Of a DNA stretch of 64,000 nucleotides, positions 25,001-36,200 are shown piece by piece. Below the pieces are notes generated by a model. The model saw only the letters and a list, made by a program, of their open reading frames with translations, had not been told where the DNA came from and ran no database searches. Position 1 is the stretch's first letter; every line of letters begins with the position of its first letter. The translations under genes and the position numbers were made by a program. This DNA comes from Pocillopora verrucosa (Eukaryota; Cnidaria; Anthozoa; Scleractinia; Pocilloporidae), in the NCBI RefSeq assembly GCF_036669915.1, contig NC_089319.1:2647082-2711081 (forward strand). Reading direction: 5' to 3'.

Positions 25001-26680
25001 GGGCTGTTCCTCTTAAATTGAAAACTTGAGGACTGGTGAAAATTCAAATTGGAGGAAGGATATCTATGTACATGGTGACCAGATAAGGGCTCTGTTGTGG
25101 CATTTAGGCAGGAATGTTGTTGCCTTTCTTGTTCACTAAAGAAAATGGCCTTGCACTGAAACGTAAGGCAAGAAACAAAGAGAATTAAGCTTCAAGTCAA
25201 AATCTGTCAATATATGCATGACCTCTTTGCACCTAGGAAAGACAAATTCACCAATCAAAGCAGCCACATTACAATGAAACAAACAAAAAGGATTCCTCCA
25301 AAATATTGCATTTTGTTCTTGAAATGTTGTTAACACGATTGATGACTTAATTGATGCTATACCTGGGAGCAAGATGACATCAGTGAAAACTTTTTTTCAC
25401 GTCCTCTGTTGATGTGTTCTTGTAAAGCTTCTTGTTCCATGAAGTGAGTGTTACATTCATCAAAGCCACATTCACCAGTACATTTAAATGCATTATGGGA
25501 TGGACAGCGGGCTGGTACTACTTTAAATAAGTGATCTATTAAAAAATTAGCAGCTATGAAAAATCCATCAATCAATCATCAAGTTCGGTTGAAGCCAATA
25601 AGAGCCTCAATCTGTACATCTATCACTACATATATATACAATTACAAGGTGCTTGGATAGTCTCATACCAAATCTTTAGCAGCTTGGCTTTTAAGGAGAG
25701 CTAAAGAAATCCAATTTTTTTTTTTTGTATTTCTGTGATAGAGACATTTCAAGGTTCTCCCAAAGAGCAATTACCAGCCTTCTTATCATCTCCATTTTAT
25801 AACTTAGGTTGTTTTCATTTTCCCCTAATTTGACTTTCTGACACACACTTTGGTAATCTACCGGCGCACAACGTGACGTGGTTGTGTGACTCTGTTGTGT
25901 TGCATAATATAAATGATAGTGTGGTTACCGTAACCTCTACTTTACACTATCAACCCATACAAAGAGAGAATACGACCTCCCCATCATACCTGATTGTTTT
26001 TTGATGAGTTTAGGATGTCGTTTCGAGCAAAACACTTCTGTACACTGTTTTTGCGTCCACTTGTCGCACAAAACGTCAGTTTTCCGGGCCGCAGTACAAT
26101 GACGGAAGGGACACTGAATAGCGAAAGTAACATTCTACGTAATTAAATCTAAAAATCCAATAACATCATCAACAATTAATGTGAGTGCGAAATAAAAATC
26201 AAAGGAAATACGTTAAAAGGAAAAATTATTTTGATTTGACGTTTATGTAATTGGGGTCAGATTATGTTTACCGGTAAACTTGCCGGAAAATTTGGCAGGG
26301 CTCACCTCTCCTGATTTCGGAGAACACCGACGGCCTTCCATGAAGAATACGCAGTCGGTCAGACCTCTGAAGTCCTTTTTATCTAAATTTAGAGCTTCTT
26401 CAGAAACAGTATCTGTACATCTCCTCGTCGCTAAAAGTTCCCTGGGCCCTTTCGTTTTAACCGTCTCGCCCAAAATCTCAAATCCATTCATCTTTCTGGC
26501 TGCAAGTTCGGCGACCTCTTGCGATAAGAAATTGACGAAACCACACTGTTTAGACCTACCAGAAACATCCCTAAGTATCACTGTATTTTTTAAAGGGCCA
26601 AATTTTTGAAATAAGTCGTACAGCACATTTTCGTTCACATTCACAGGAAGTCCACCGACCCAGACAGAACAATCAGCCAT
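13020..26680 (-). CDS. MARF1: MARF1 homologue (meiosis regulator and mRNA stability factor 1), 22 exons, 1880 aa
   Basis: Post-transcriptional regulator: a NYN ribonuclease coupled to RNA-binding RRM and LOTUS domains. In vertebrates MARF1 destabilises target mRNAs and retroelement RNA during oogenesis. Exons (minus): 26680-26306, 26113-25990, 25535-25363, 25155-24687, 24152-23908, 22900-22616, 21795-21617, 21346-20662, 20447-19844, 19379-19180, 18220-17993, 17706-17661, 17497-17292, 17207-16989, 16567-16513, 16039-15846, 15597-15370, 14989-14707, 14451-14380, 14261-14220, 13805-13746, 13690-13020. Phases agree at all 21 junctions (5643 nt). Domain order: RRM (1-80), two CCCH fingers (110-160), C2H2-like fingers (170-245), NYN (about 400-545), RRM (560-615), RRM split over exons 8-9 (about 815-885), LOTUS array (about 900-1590), acidic/Ser-Pro tail. 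The NYN motif [12 protein letters not shown] makes the assignment firm. Exon 21 could instead begin at 13820. No disabling change was seen. Confidence 0.93.
14990..15034 (-). promoter_or_regulatory. MARF1: Duplicated 3' splice site before MARF1 exon 18
   Basis: A short tandem duplication (unit containing GGTAAAAGCCATGA) places two acceptors 24 nt apart on the minus strand: CTCTTCAG (exon would start at 15013) and CTTCATCAG (exon starts at 14989). Both keep the frame. The upstream one would add SWLLPLHQ just before the ninth LOTUS repeat. Confidence 0.6.
18448..18565. repeat. Fold-back element in a MARF1 intron
   Basis: Inverted arms 18448-18504 and 18508-18565 with a 3-base loop, e.g. TTACAGATTTAATGA against TCATTAAATCTGTAAAT with a few mismatches. 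MITE-like, in the intron between exons 10 and 11. Confidence 0.85.
18785..18870 (+). repeat. Possible tRNA-derived SINE remnant
   Basis: AGTTCGACTCC at 18831-18841 resembles a pol III B box. GGTAAAGCATCGG, about 35 bases upstream, resembles an A box. No full tRNA cloverleaf can be drawn, so a decayed tRNA-derived SINE is the likeliest reading. Confidence 0.35.
18944..19154 (+). repeat. CCCTTTA-ended dispersed repeat, copy 1
   Basis: About 210 bases bounded by AACCCTTTACACCCTAA and an end like AGGAGTCAAAGGGT. Internal landmarks are CTCCAAACTGTTCT, GGAGAATTTGT, AAGAGCTTCTT and GTAAGGAGAAATTA. The same order occurs at 40137-40343 and, reversed, at 31476-31674. It ends 26 bases from the exon 10 splice donor of MARF1. 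Confidence 0.8.
22221..22440. repeat. Related AACCCTT-type dispersed repeat
   Basis: Bounded by CCTTTCAACTCCCA and AAGGGTTAAC, with TTAGGAGAAATT near the right end. The layout is that of the 18944 family but the interior differs, so it is probably a sister subfamily. Confidence 0.45.
22616..24152 (-). other. MARF1: MARF1 NYN ribonuclease domain (exons 5-6)
   Basis: PIN-like NYN fold. Acidic catalytic candidates are visible in VFWDIENC, in the CDISKE segment, in [10 protein letters not shown] and in [12 protein letters not shown]. Residues around them closely match the vertebrate MARF1 pattern, including [12 protein letters not shown]. The exon 5/6 junction is phase 0. All expected acidic residues are present, so the nuclease is probably active. 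Confidence 0.88.
25990..26680 (-). other. MARF1: MARF1 N-terminal RRM plus tandem CCCH zinc-finger module
   Basis: Exon 1 encodes an RRM with RNP2 SVWVGGL and RNP1 KQCGFVNF. Exons 1-2 together encode two CCCH fingers. The first is C-x8-C-x6-C-x3-H ([10 protein letters not shown]...CPFRH), split by the phase-0 intron. The second is C-x7-C-x4-C-x3-H (CDKWTQKQC...CSKRH). Exons 3 and 4 add Cys/His-rich C2H2-like units ([35 protein letters not shown]). Phases 0, 1, 0 tie the module to the rest of MARF1. It would add sequence-specific RNA contacts ahead of the nuclease. Confidence 0.8.
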
Positions 26681-26833
26681 ATTTACGCCATCTTCCCACC
26701 CGACCTCAAGGGAATCTGGGAAATATCCCTGACAGACTATCCCAGAGAGCTAGTCGAGTAATCTTCCTTTCCCGTCTGTCTGACGCACGCGCAGGCTTGA
26801 AATAGATCTCCGGGGTTGAACTGATCATAACAT
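26681..26833 (-). promoter_or_regulatory. MARF1: MARF1 promoter region
   Basis: 153 bases between the MARF1 start codon and a large fold-back repeat. AAGATGGCG (26686-26694) matches a YY1-type core and sits 5 bases upstream of the ATG. A GC-rich GCGCGTGCG stretch near 26785 is NRF1-like. No TATA box is evident, consistent with a TATA-less promoter. Confidence 0.4.
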
Positions 26834-27026
26834 CAGGTAAATTAGTGTTAACAACTGGGTTGAAAACGTAAATTGGCCACCGTAAAGGGTAAAACAGCTG
26901 ACGTTTCGAGCGTTAGCCTTTCGTCAATCGCTCTGACGAAGGGCTAACGCTCGAAACGTCAGCTTTTTTACCCTTTACGGTGGCCAATTTACGTTTTCAA
27001 CCCAGTTGTTAACACTAAATTACCTG
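26834..27026. repeat. 193-bp fold-back element upstream of MARF1
   Basis: Nearly perfect palindrome from CAGGTAAATTAGTG (26834) to CACTAAATTACCTG (27026). The arms contain GGCCACCGTAAAGGGTAAAA and GCTGACGTTTCGAGCGTTAG with their reverse complements. The central loop is ATCGCTC. One arm is followed by sequence found again in diverged form at 28840-29000. Confidence 0.93.
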
Positions 27027-27031
27027 CTATA

Positions 27032-27076
<45 letters not shown>

Positions 27077-28389
27077 TTTATTCATTGATCTTAACATCAA
27101 CTTGATTTCCCGCAGCTTACGAGTAGAAAACCTATTTTCTGGGAATATTTGATAGTGGGATCCAGGAAACAAATAATTTTTGCTATAGCCACATAGCTCA
27201 ATTAATTAGCTGAGAAAGATATCAAGACGAGTAAATTTTGAATGCTTCATATTGAGAAGTAATTCACCATCTTTTTGTTTTTTTTTCTTTTTTTACATTG
27301 GTGTCAGAAAACTGGTGAAAAACCCAAAGGTCTGATTGGACAGGGAGGGAGGGGGGATTCCCCTAGACCCTTCAACTGAATCTCAATCAGTGCTAAAAAT
27401 AACATGAAACATACTTTTATTAGGGTTGTAAAGATTGTAGCAGAGTTGATCTTCCAACAATCTTCCCCCTGATTAAGACACCTGTTTATGAATACCCAAA
27501 TCACAAGATCCTAATGAAAATGCCTGCAAAGCCTCTGACTCTTCATCAGTCATCTGAAATAACTCTTAGTAGGAGAGCAGAGTGGGCATCACATCACACT
27601 TCACTCTGCATTATGCTCCTGTACCTTACACCATTTCCAGTGATCTGATTGAGATTAAGGGAAGGCAATGGGGGTGCGGTTGGGGATTGAAGTAACCTGC
27701 GATGAAGAAGCAACTCATCCAGATTAAAAAAAACCCTCCCTGAGATTAGAAAAAGTTGAAGGTTAACATTCACACCTTTTCAGTCAATGTTGTCTTCTTT
27801 AATAGTGAACATGCTACATTATATGGATAACTATATTATGTACAACTCAGGAGAAAAGCAAGCTGAAGAGTGGAAAAGTGAATTTTTCCAGGCCATTCAA
27901 CAACCTAAAGAAATTGTTCAAGCTAAACCTAAATAAGCAAAGTACAAAGACATGTCACTCTACTGAACTAAACTCTGAAAGTCAGTTGTTTGAAAAAAAG
28001 ACTAAAAAACCTGAGGGAGTAAGAAAGTAATTCATATTGTGATGATGACAAGTTCAAACTTTATCACATTAAGCTACAAACTGACCATACATGTGTAATT
28101 GTAGTTAAAAATTATGAACAATGTTTGGAGAATAGAATGCAAGGCAACAACTTCTTGCTTATCAAATACAATATTAGCTCCTGACACAGAGATTCTCTTA
28201 ACTTGTCACACCACCCATCCAAAAGGCTATAAAGTATCTCTTGAATCCAGCAAATATTTTGCAAACAATGATTCAGTGAGTCATTCATAATTCACTGAAT
28301 CAAGGCTACAAGGTGACCCAAGAGATCATCTGCAAAGGAGGCCTCTAAGATACACAGTGATACTAAACAGTCAGGTAAACATCATAAGA
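27027..28389. other. Intergenic between MARF1 and survivin
   Basis: No coding signal. It starts with the outer part of the fold-back repeat and then unique AT-rich sequence. The survivin 3' UTR should lie in the last few hundred bases; no clear AATAAA was picked out. Confidence 0.45.
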
Positions 28390-29999
28390 TTATACAAGCT
28401 TTTCCATTTCACTTTGGACATGTTCAGCCAGTTCCAAGAATTCTTTTGTCTTGAGTTCAATGATCTTTTGCTGTAAAGTTAATAAGGAAAAGTTAAATTT
28501 AAAAGCTTTTCCTGATATACATGTACAATTGAGGAACAGGTCTTCATTTCACCCACTTGCACAGCATTTGTGATTCATGTGTATAAATGTGCACCTTTCA
28601 AAATGAGAATTATAACTCTGTTATTATTGATAGGCATTACAGGTTTTTTTTAATAACATAATGTGATTATTGGGGTTCTCTGAAAAAGAATCAAACTCCA
28701 ACTGTTGGTTTAAGCTCTGTGTATTATGCATCTAGAATCCTTAGGTGTATTAACCCTGTTCTACAATGCCTTTGATAGATCTACTCAGTGCTATGAAAGA
28801 TTAGAAACTACAAAATAAATAAAGGGGGTTAGGATAAGTTTCTGAAGAAACTGTGGCGCAACTTTGGTGGGGTTTTTACTGGATAAATTGGTTCAATCAA
28901 CTGAGTTATAAATGTAAATGAGCCACCGTATACCATTTCTAGAGCTGACATTTTAGACATTAGCCCTGTACCAGAGTGAGGGAGGAAGTGTTAAATCTTG
29001 AAAAATCAACTTTAGAATCTCCATGAGATGGCCAATTTTAAAACTTAGTTAATAAAACCAAATTATCCAAAATCAAGACTCTGTTAGCCAGAAGATGAAT
29101 ACTTACTAAATTAATTTGGTGAGGGACCACCTCATATTTAGAGATCTTACATACATCTATCAACAAATTGCAAATTAAGTAAGAAAAATATATTAAGATG
29201 AAACTTTTTTCAAATAATTACCATTACGTTCATTTGCCTTTTTGTTTCCAATTCTAAAAATTCTTGCACTGTCCAGTCTTCCTCTTTTTTGTTCAACAAC
29301 AAAAATTCACATTTCGGAGAATGCTTTCTGTGTTCCTCACTGGAATGGAAATCATTGTTTTTCAAAAAGGGAAGTAACATACAGAAAGAAATCTTAACTT
29401 CGGCTGTCAAATAATTAGGAGCATGATTATCAATGAGAAAATGATGAAAATACAAATGAACTAAGCTTAACATGTGAAACGCGTTTCAGAATTTCAGTAC
29501 CTTAATTTCAAATTAAAATAATTTTTAAGGAACTGTTTATTTTTGGTCTTTAAGTGACACAACAATTATCCTTTCAACTTCGTTTACAAAATTAAAACTC
29601 GTTATGATAATATATTAACCTCATCCTTTAGCCGATAACCAACAACTGAACATGTAAGCTGCCTGATATGCATGTCTGATATTCAAATTATAGTCGAGCT
29701 TACGTACAATGGATTGTCCTCAGGCTCCCATCCTTCGAGTTCTTTGAGACAAACAAAGCAACGTGCAACATCAACAGAATCATTCGCGCTGTGGAAGAAG
29801 CCTGCTTCAGCCATCTGAGAACAGTACAAACGAAGTAATTAATGAGTTTACTGACGTAAAGGTTTGTTTTCTGCAGTGACCTCCTTACCTTCATCGCAGT
29901 ACAGCAAGATCCCGTTTCTTCCGTAAAGGGCCAGTCTTTGAAGGTCTCCAGGCGATTTTTGAATCTATTCATGTTAAAATCATAAGTTAACTCGGCCAT
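28390..29999 (-). CDS. BIRC5: Survivin (BIRC5), single-BIR protein, 4 exons, 138 aa
   Basis: Chromosomal passenger complex subunit that targets Aurora B and INCENP to centromeres and the midzone; inhibitor-of-apoptosis family. Exons: 29999-29889, 29814-29708, 29339-29222, 28470-28390; phases 0, 2, 0 agree. The single BIR domain (about residues 10-82) has RLETFKDWPF at its start and the zinc ligands C-x2-C-x16-H-x6-C (CFVC...EEHRKHSPKC). A long C-terminal charged helix (ELETKRQMNV, IIELKTKEFLELAEHVQSE) matches survivin, and there is no RING. Length is close to human survivin (142). The vertebrate CDK1 Thr-Pro site after AGF-x-H is replaced here by HSANDS. It is head to head with NPL4. Confidence 0.93.
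28840..29000. repeat. Diverged single arm of the 26834 fold-back family
   Basis: Lies in the survivin intron between exons 3 and 4. TTTCTGAAGAAACTGTGG..., TAAATGAGCCACCGTA, AGAGCTGACATTTTAGACATTAGCCC and a TACCAGAGTGAG end follow the order of the 26834-27070 element and its flank, with many substitutions. Confidence 0.55.
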
Positions 30000-30207
30000 G
30001 ATTCACAATGGTACACTCTCAAAAGTTTTACACTTTTTGAAAAATGGCGGTTTTAGCGGCAACATCTCGCCCCAGTTCTTCCTCACTTCATTACCCAGCC
30101 TCTCACGTTAAATTACATCACTCGGTTACAATTACGCCATGGCGAGGGAAAGTATTATTAAATGAGAGAGAATTTTAAGAGTAAATCCACTTCCTTGAGA
30201 TAACAGC
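30000..30207. promoter_or_regulatory. Bidirectional promoter, survivin (minus) / NPL4 (plus)
   Basis: Only 208 bases separate the two divergent start codons, so both genes must initiate within or across this segment unless 5' UTR introns exist. AAAATGGCGG (30041-30050) and the palindromic GCCATGGC (30136-30143) give YY1-like cores on both strands. TTTTAGCGGC is weakly E2F-like. No TATA box. Confidence 0.6.
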
Positions 30208-33200
30208 ATGGCTCAAATTGTAAGTTACTGGTCATTCTGAAGTCAGGAATCTCCCTGATAAATGGGTAGGAAATATCAAGCCTTCGTTTCGTTTCTTTTT
30301 CTTTAGATTGTACGCGTGCAATCCCGCGAAGGGACTTCAAGGATAAAATGTTCGCAAACCGAAACTATCTCGTCATTCTTAACTAAGGTAAGATTTATTT
30401 AACTTGAAATTTGAGGATAGCCTATTGTGAGCTTATCATATAGTTTCAAGTGCCCGACGTCTGGATTTCTATGTACTTTTCAAACTTGATGTATACTCAG
30501 TCAATCTATCTGAGCTTAAATTATGGTAGAAAAGTTTATTTGTATGAGGCCGGCCGGTCTCGTTAAGTTGAATGGGGTTACTGATCGAATAATTCTTATT
30601 TTACTTAGTTAAAACATGTTCTTGGAAATCTGCTGTTAAAATGGTATTTGACAGTTTCGTTATCTTGTGGGTCTTTCGATTTCATAGCTATAGTGGGAGG
30701 ATGATGACGCACCATCAGTAACATTTTACATAATATGTACTTTGTACAAAATGTTGCCTTGTCCTTTTGCTGGCAGATACATTTTCTCATACTTTGCTCG
30801 GCAGTCGTGGCCATTCAGTACATTTTAACTCTTTCCCTTCCAAGATCAGAAAATCTGTTCTCACAGTGACTAGTGACTTATTTGTGAGCAGTTTCTGAGA
30901 ATTCTTTTGTGATTCAGACAACATTTCTTAACTTTCAGTTTATTTTGATTAAATTTGAGTTTGAGAGAATTTATTGTGATGGTAAGGGAGGTTTATATTA
31001 TTTCGATACTTAATGTTCATGATTTTGTATATTTTAGATTGTAGAGGAGCTTTCCCTTCCAAGAAGAGGATGGACACTATTTCTCAATAGAAACAAAACT
31101 GGAGAAATAAAGAACTCTACAAGAAAAACTTTAGCTTCACTTGGAATAAGGTATGTCAGTCCTACATATTACTTTAGTGTTTGATTGGATATGATTAGAA
31201 GTTAAAATTGTGTAATGGAACATCTTTCAACCAATCAAATACTATCATATTATGTTTATATGAAAGATTAATCTTTTAACCCTTAAGAGTGAGTGGCATC
31301 TAATGTCTTCTTAGAATTTGAAATTAGAATATTAAGAAATGCCCCTTTCCACTTAAGACTGTTAAAAAAAAGTGATGCTGATGGCAAGTTGAACATAATG
31401 AACCAAGAGCTCAATCAAGGGCTGTCAAATTGTACACATTGCAATCCCTGATGGTTATGCCCTTGCATTGACCTTTTAACCCTTAGGAGTATAGCATCCT
31501 ATTTCTCCTTACAATATCACCCCTAAATCATGTGGTAAGGTCATGAGAATAAAGAAAGTTATTAGCAGCAAAAGAAGCTGTTGATTTTTACACAAATTCT
31601 CCTTGTCAGCACCTTAGGGAATATATAGGGAACAGTATGGAGACTAGCTTTACTGATGTTAGGGTGTAAAGGGTCAGGACCCAATGTATTGTGGTGATAA
31701 TTTTGATGCAGGTTTGTAACCTGAAGTTTGAAGAATTGCTAATCTATGGAGCTCATAAAGGAAAAGACAGTACAGGAGATGAATGTCTTGGATACCACAA
31801 ACAGATATGCTCCAAATCACATGGAGAAATTTTGCTCTACTTTGTTGTCCTGTGTAATTAGGAAGATATCCTAGCTTATCAGCTAATTAAAAATTAATGT
31901 GTGGCATTTGTTGTGCTTTCTTTTAGGCATGGAGATATGCTTTTCTTGTCTCATGAAGCTTCGCTGGTTGATAATGATATTTCAGGCGTAAATTCTGTTC
32001 CTTTGACATCTGCTGCAAACCTAGCAACCTTGGCATCATCCAATAGCATCAAAGAGGATGAAATTGATGTTTATCTTTCCAAGCAAGATGGTCTGATTCA
32101 CAGAGATCGAGACCCACAACTGTAAGTGTAAAGCAGTGAGAGCCCTAGAAAGAAATGAAAAACTGAAAAAAAATTGCTGTCATAATTTGTGAAGAAACAA
32201 TAGTTTGCAGCACTGTAACCTTAATGATGGAAAGAATGATAACACAATTCATTACACAAACATCTCATTCATTCTATTCATGTACTTGACAATACAGACT
32301 TGAGATGATTCAATTTTTTTCCCATAATTTTGAACCTAGAATTATTCAAAAGCTCAAACATATCATGACAATATAATTTCATAACTTACATTGTTTTTAT
32401 CCATGGCAAAGTTTCACTATCATAAATGAGCAAGTTATCAGCCATACAGTGTTCTGCAGGAAGAATTATTTCATTATAAAAAGTAAAGGACTTGAAAGCT
32501 ATAAACTGGGTTAAAATATTTATCATGTGGTTTTGCAGATCACCCATCACTGTATTGATTATTTATTTGATATTACTGTTTTAAGTGAAGTAAGTTAACT
32601 TGGATCCTACATTGTTCAGGTGTCATCATAACCCTAACAGCAAATGCATCCATTGTGTACCACTAGAGGTAAGAGGGGCTTAATGATTGTATAGAACTTT
32701 CTGTTTTTCACTGGAGAGTAATATCTCTATTTTGCAGTTATGAAGGCTAAAACATTCTAATTATGGGATAAGTCGCTGCAACTTGTCTCTGGAACAGACT
32801 TGCTCCATGATTATTGCCTTAAAACGAGTTGCTGTAATCACTACTTTGCTAGAACATGTCACAGTCACAATTCATGTTGAGTGACATGGAAACATTTTGT
32901 GAAGATCCTTGTCATTGTGAAAAGTTTAGTTCCAGTGTAAAAGATATTTTCAGATATTCACCATGCCACATGAAGTGCACTTTCTTGTGGACTTTTTCAG
33001 TGATTTGTCACAGTGATTTGTCATTTGTATGGTAGTGTGTTTCAAGGTTAGGGTTAGATTACATAATCTTACTGACATCAGTTCAAGAAGCTACATGTAT
33101 TTGAAGCCTTATATTCAAATTTTAGTTCCCCCATCAAGGTGGACCTTGAATGGTTTACACAAGCTTCACCCTGGGTAGAGCAGCTACATGCTTAATAATT

Positions 33201-36200
33201 CATGTGAACTAGAAAATAGAACTATATTTTTTGCAACTTTACAAAAAACTTTACTTCTTTGATTACTGAATATTATTTTCCATTATATGGCCTCAAAGTT
33301 CACTTAAAAAATGTTATTGAATAATATTCTTTTAGAGTTAAAGATGTAAACCAATTCCAATTTACATTAAGAATGATTTAGGCCCAAGCAAGCAACTAGT
33401 ACATGTTTGAATAGTTCTGACCACTTCATTAGACAAAGTAACATCAGGGCCTTGTTGTTACATTTTTTTTCTTAGCCATATGATGAAGAGTATTTAAAGA
33501 ATCACAAACCTCCTATCAAGCATATGTCTTTCCATGCATTCCTCAAAAAGATGGGTGGAGGCACAGACAGGTGAGCTTTAAACAACTAAGGTTAAAGAGT
33601 GTGGGCAGAGGTTGGTTATGAGATTGGGCTGACTGTTTTGTCATGTACCCTTGATGTTATACTTCCTATCAGTTTATCAGAGGAGATGTTCTGTATTTCA
33701 GAGGCAAGTTTACAGTACTGGAGGATACTAGCTGCAGGATCAAACCGGGATGCACAGAGCATCCACCCTGGCCTGGTGGAATTTGTACAAAGTGTCAGCC
33801 TGGTGCTATTACACTAAAGAGACAAGTGAGTCTGTTTGTTGATGGGCTGTCATGGACGGTATCCAGTTACCTCGCCACCAAGCAGACTCGCCACCAGCGA
33901 ACTCGTCACCAAGGAACGATCTCGCCACCAACGTACTTGCCACCAAGCGAAGTCTTCTCGCCACCAACTACCAATAAAGAGATTAGTCGAGGAGAGTAGG
34001 ATGTTCGGCTGATAAGTTTGTTCGCTTGTCTGTACTCAAACTTTATAAACGTATGTTGTCGAAAGCACGTTCGAAACTGATAAGTTTGTTCGCTTGTCTG
34101 CACTCAAACTTTATAAATGTATGTTGTCGATAGCACGTTCGAAACCGAAGTAAGTTTTTATTCCTCGCATCGAGTTTTGCAATTTCTCCTCGCTTACGTG
34201 CAAAAGACAACACGATACGTTTCGATGTCAATGAGTTAGGAACGGAACACATCTAACACGTCGCTGAAGGTCATAATTTAAATACAGACAAGCGCACAAA
34301 CGTATCGGCCGATTTGAATTGTGCTCGTTCGAACATCCTACTCTCCTCGACTACTTTATTCTAGTTTATCTCTTTATTGGTGGTTGGCGGCGAGAAGACT
34401 TCGCTTGGTGGCGAGTACGTTGGTGGCGAGATCGTTCCTTGGTGGCGAGTTCGCTGGTGGCGAGTCTCCCTGGTGGCGAGGTAACCGGTAACCGTCATGG
34501 ACTACAATGAAAGCTCCCATTGGTATTTGCAGGAGCAGAGATCCTAACATATCACATGCTTGACAAAAACCTTGATAGCTTCAAAACTTACTCTGCACAG
34601 TCAGAACTTCCAGGGCAGCTACCCATCCATTTTTTACCCTGTGTCCACTAGCAAGGGTCACTTTCATCAGATGACTGATCCAGTTTCCTTCATTTTTCTT
34701 GACGAACAAATTTTGACTTTCTCTCAGCACCAAAGCAGCTTTGTTGTAATTTGTAGAGCAATGTTATTTTCTTTACTTTTTTTCAGGTTTACAGACACGT
34801 GGACAACATCCTTTTTGAAAATCCCTTTATCGTGGAACCATTTTTAAACTACTGGAGAAAGACCGGAAATCAGGCAAGCAATCACTTCAGATCTTAATGT
34901 TGTAAATCTGTATGGAAGGCAAAACTACTTTCAGCTTGGGTGGGGAAGGTGCATATTTTTGGTGCTATCCCGCTCCCCACTCCCATACCTACGGGAATCT
35001 TGTCCTCTCCGTGGATTGTCATCTTTTGGCCCAGCGATACGACTAACAAACATACAAACATGACGATCACTTAGGTGCGTTTAGAAATGTTTCATTCTAG
35101 CGAGTGTGATACGAAAGAAAAATTCTAATAGCCCCGTAAGGAGAATTGAGATGTACCATACTCGTTCACAGATTTGTCGAAAGTAAATGTAAAGCGGTTG
35201 CAAAACCAAGGATGACGAAAGTCTCTGCCTCCAAAATTATATCTGTGGCGGAACACTGAACAGTTCCAGAGATTTCCTGTTACAACTCCTTTGCCATTTT
35301 CCGTTTTTAGAGGCTGGGATTCCTGTATGGCCGTTATGAGCTCCACAAGGATGTACCCCTGGGAATACGAGCTTCAGTGGCTGCCATTTACGAACCCCCA
35401 CAGGTAAAAATATCTTTAGTAATCTGCTTCCTTTTTCTAAAGACCACCACCCATTTCACCTGCCAAACCATAGTTAATAGAGTAGAATGGTTAAGAAACC
35501 TCGCAGATTTCATAGTTATGCGTTTAAAATTCGTGAGAGTGCTAAACGGTGTTGAGAACTAATTATAAGGAAATCTTTCTCAGGCCAATTGGATACTTTT
35601 TGGCTTTTTCTAGTTTCGCATTTTGCTTTTAGCATTTTTCTTCGGCAATGTTATTGCCAGAGAAAAAAAATGGTTTTTTGATGTAATTAATCAAATGTTT
35701 ATGGTGAAGAATAGTAAAACTCGGCACAATAACTCCTGGCCCCTTTAAACATTAGTTCTCTCTTCCCTTGATAAAAGTTTGAGTAGCACGGGAATAATCC
35801 TTCAGAATGATACAACGGGGCGTGAACGTTGCAGTTCTTTGATAATAGTCAGGAATTATTGTTGATGGAGTCTCTGTACATGTGAAGTGTAAAAACAGAC
35901 ATTGATCTTTGCAACACCATCTTAATTAATCTTTGGTGCATTTTTGTTAAGTTGTGCGACAACCACCAGTGGTCCCCTCAGTTGTCCTCTGTAAAACTAA
36001 GGGTTTTCGAATTTACCTAAATACCGCCAAAGTACTGTGTGGGAAAAAAAAACATTGAGATGGCCTTCTTCTCCACAACAATTAAGTCAACTTCTTCACA
36101 ACAATTGTGTCAACTTTATTTTATATTTACAGCCGTTATTTCAGCTGTTTCATTCTCGTGGTTTCCTCTTGTTCATGAACTTGGTCCTGGGAGCCTGTTT

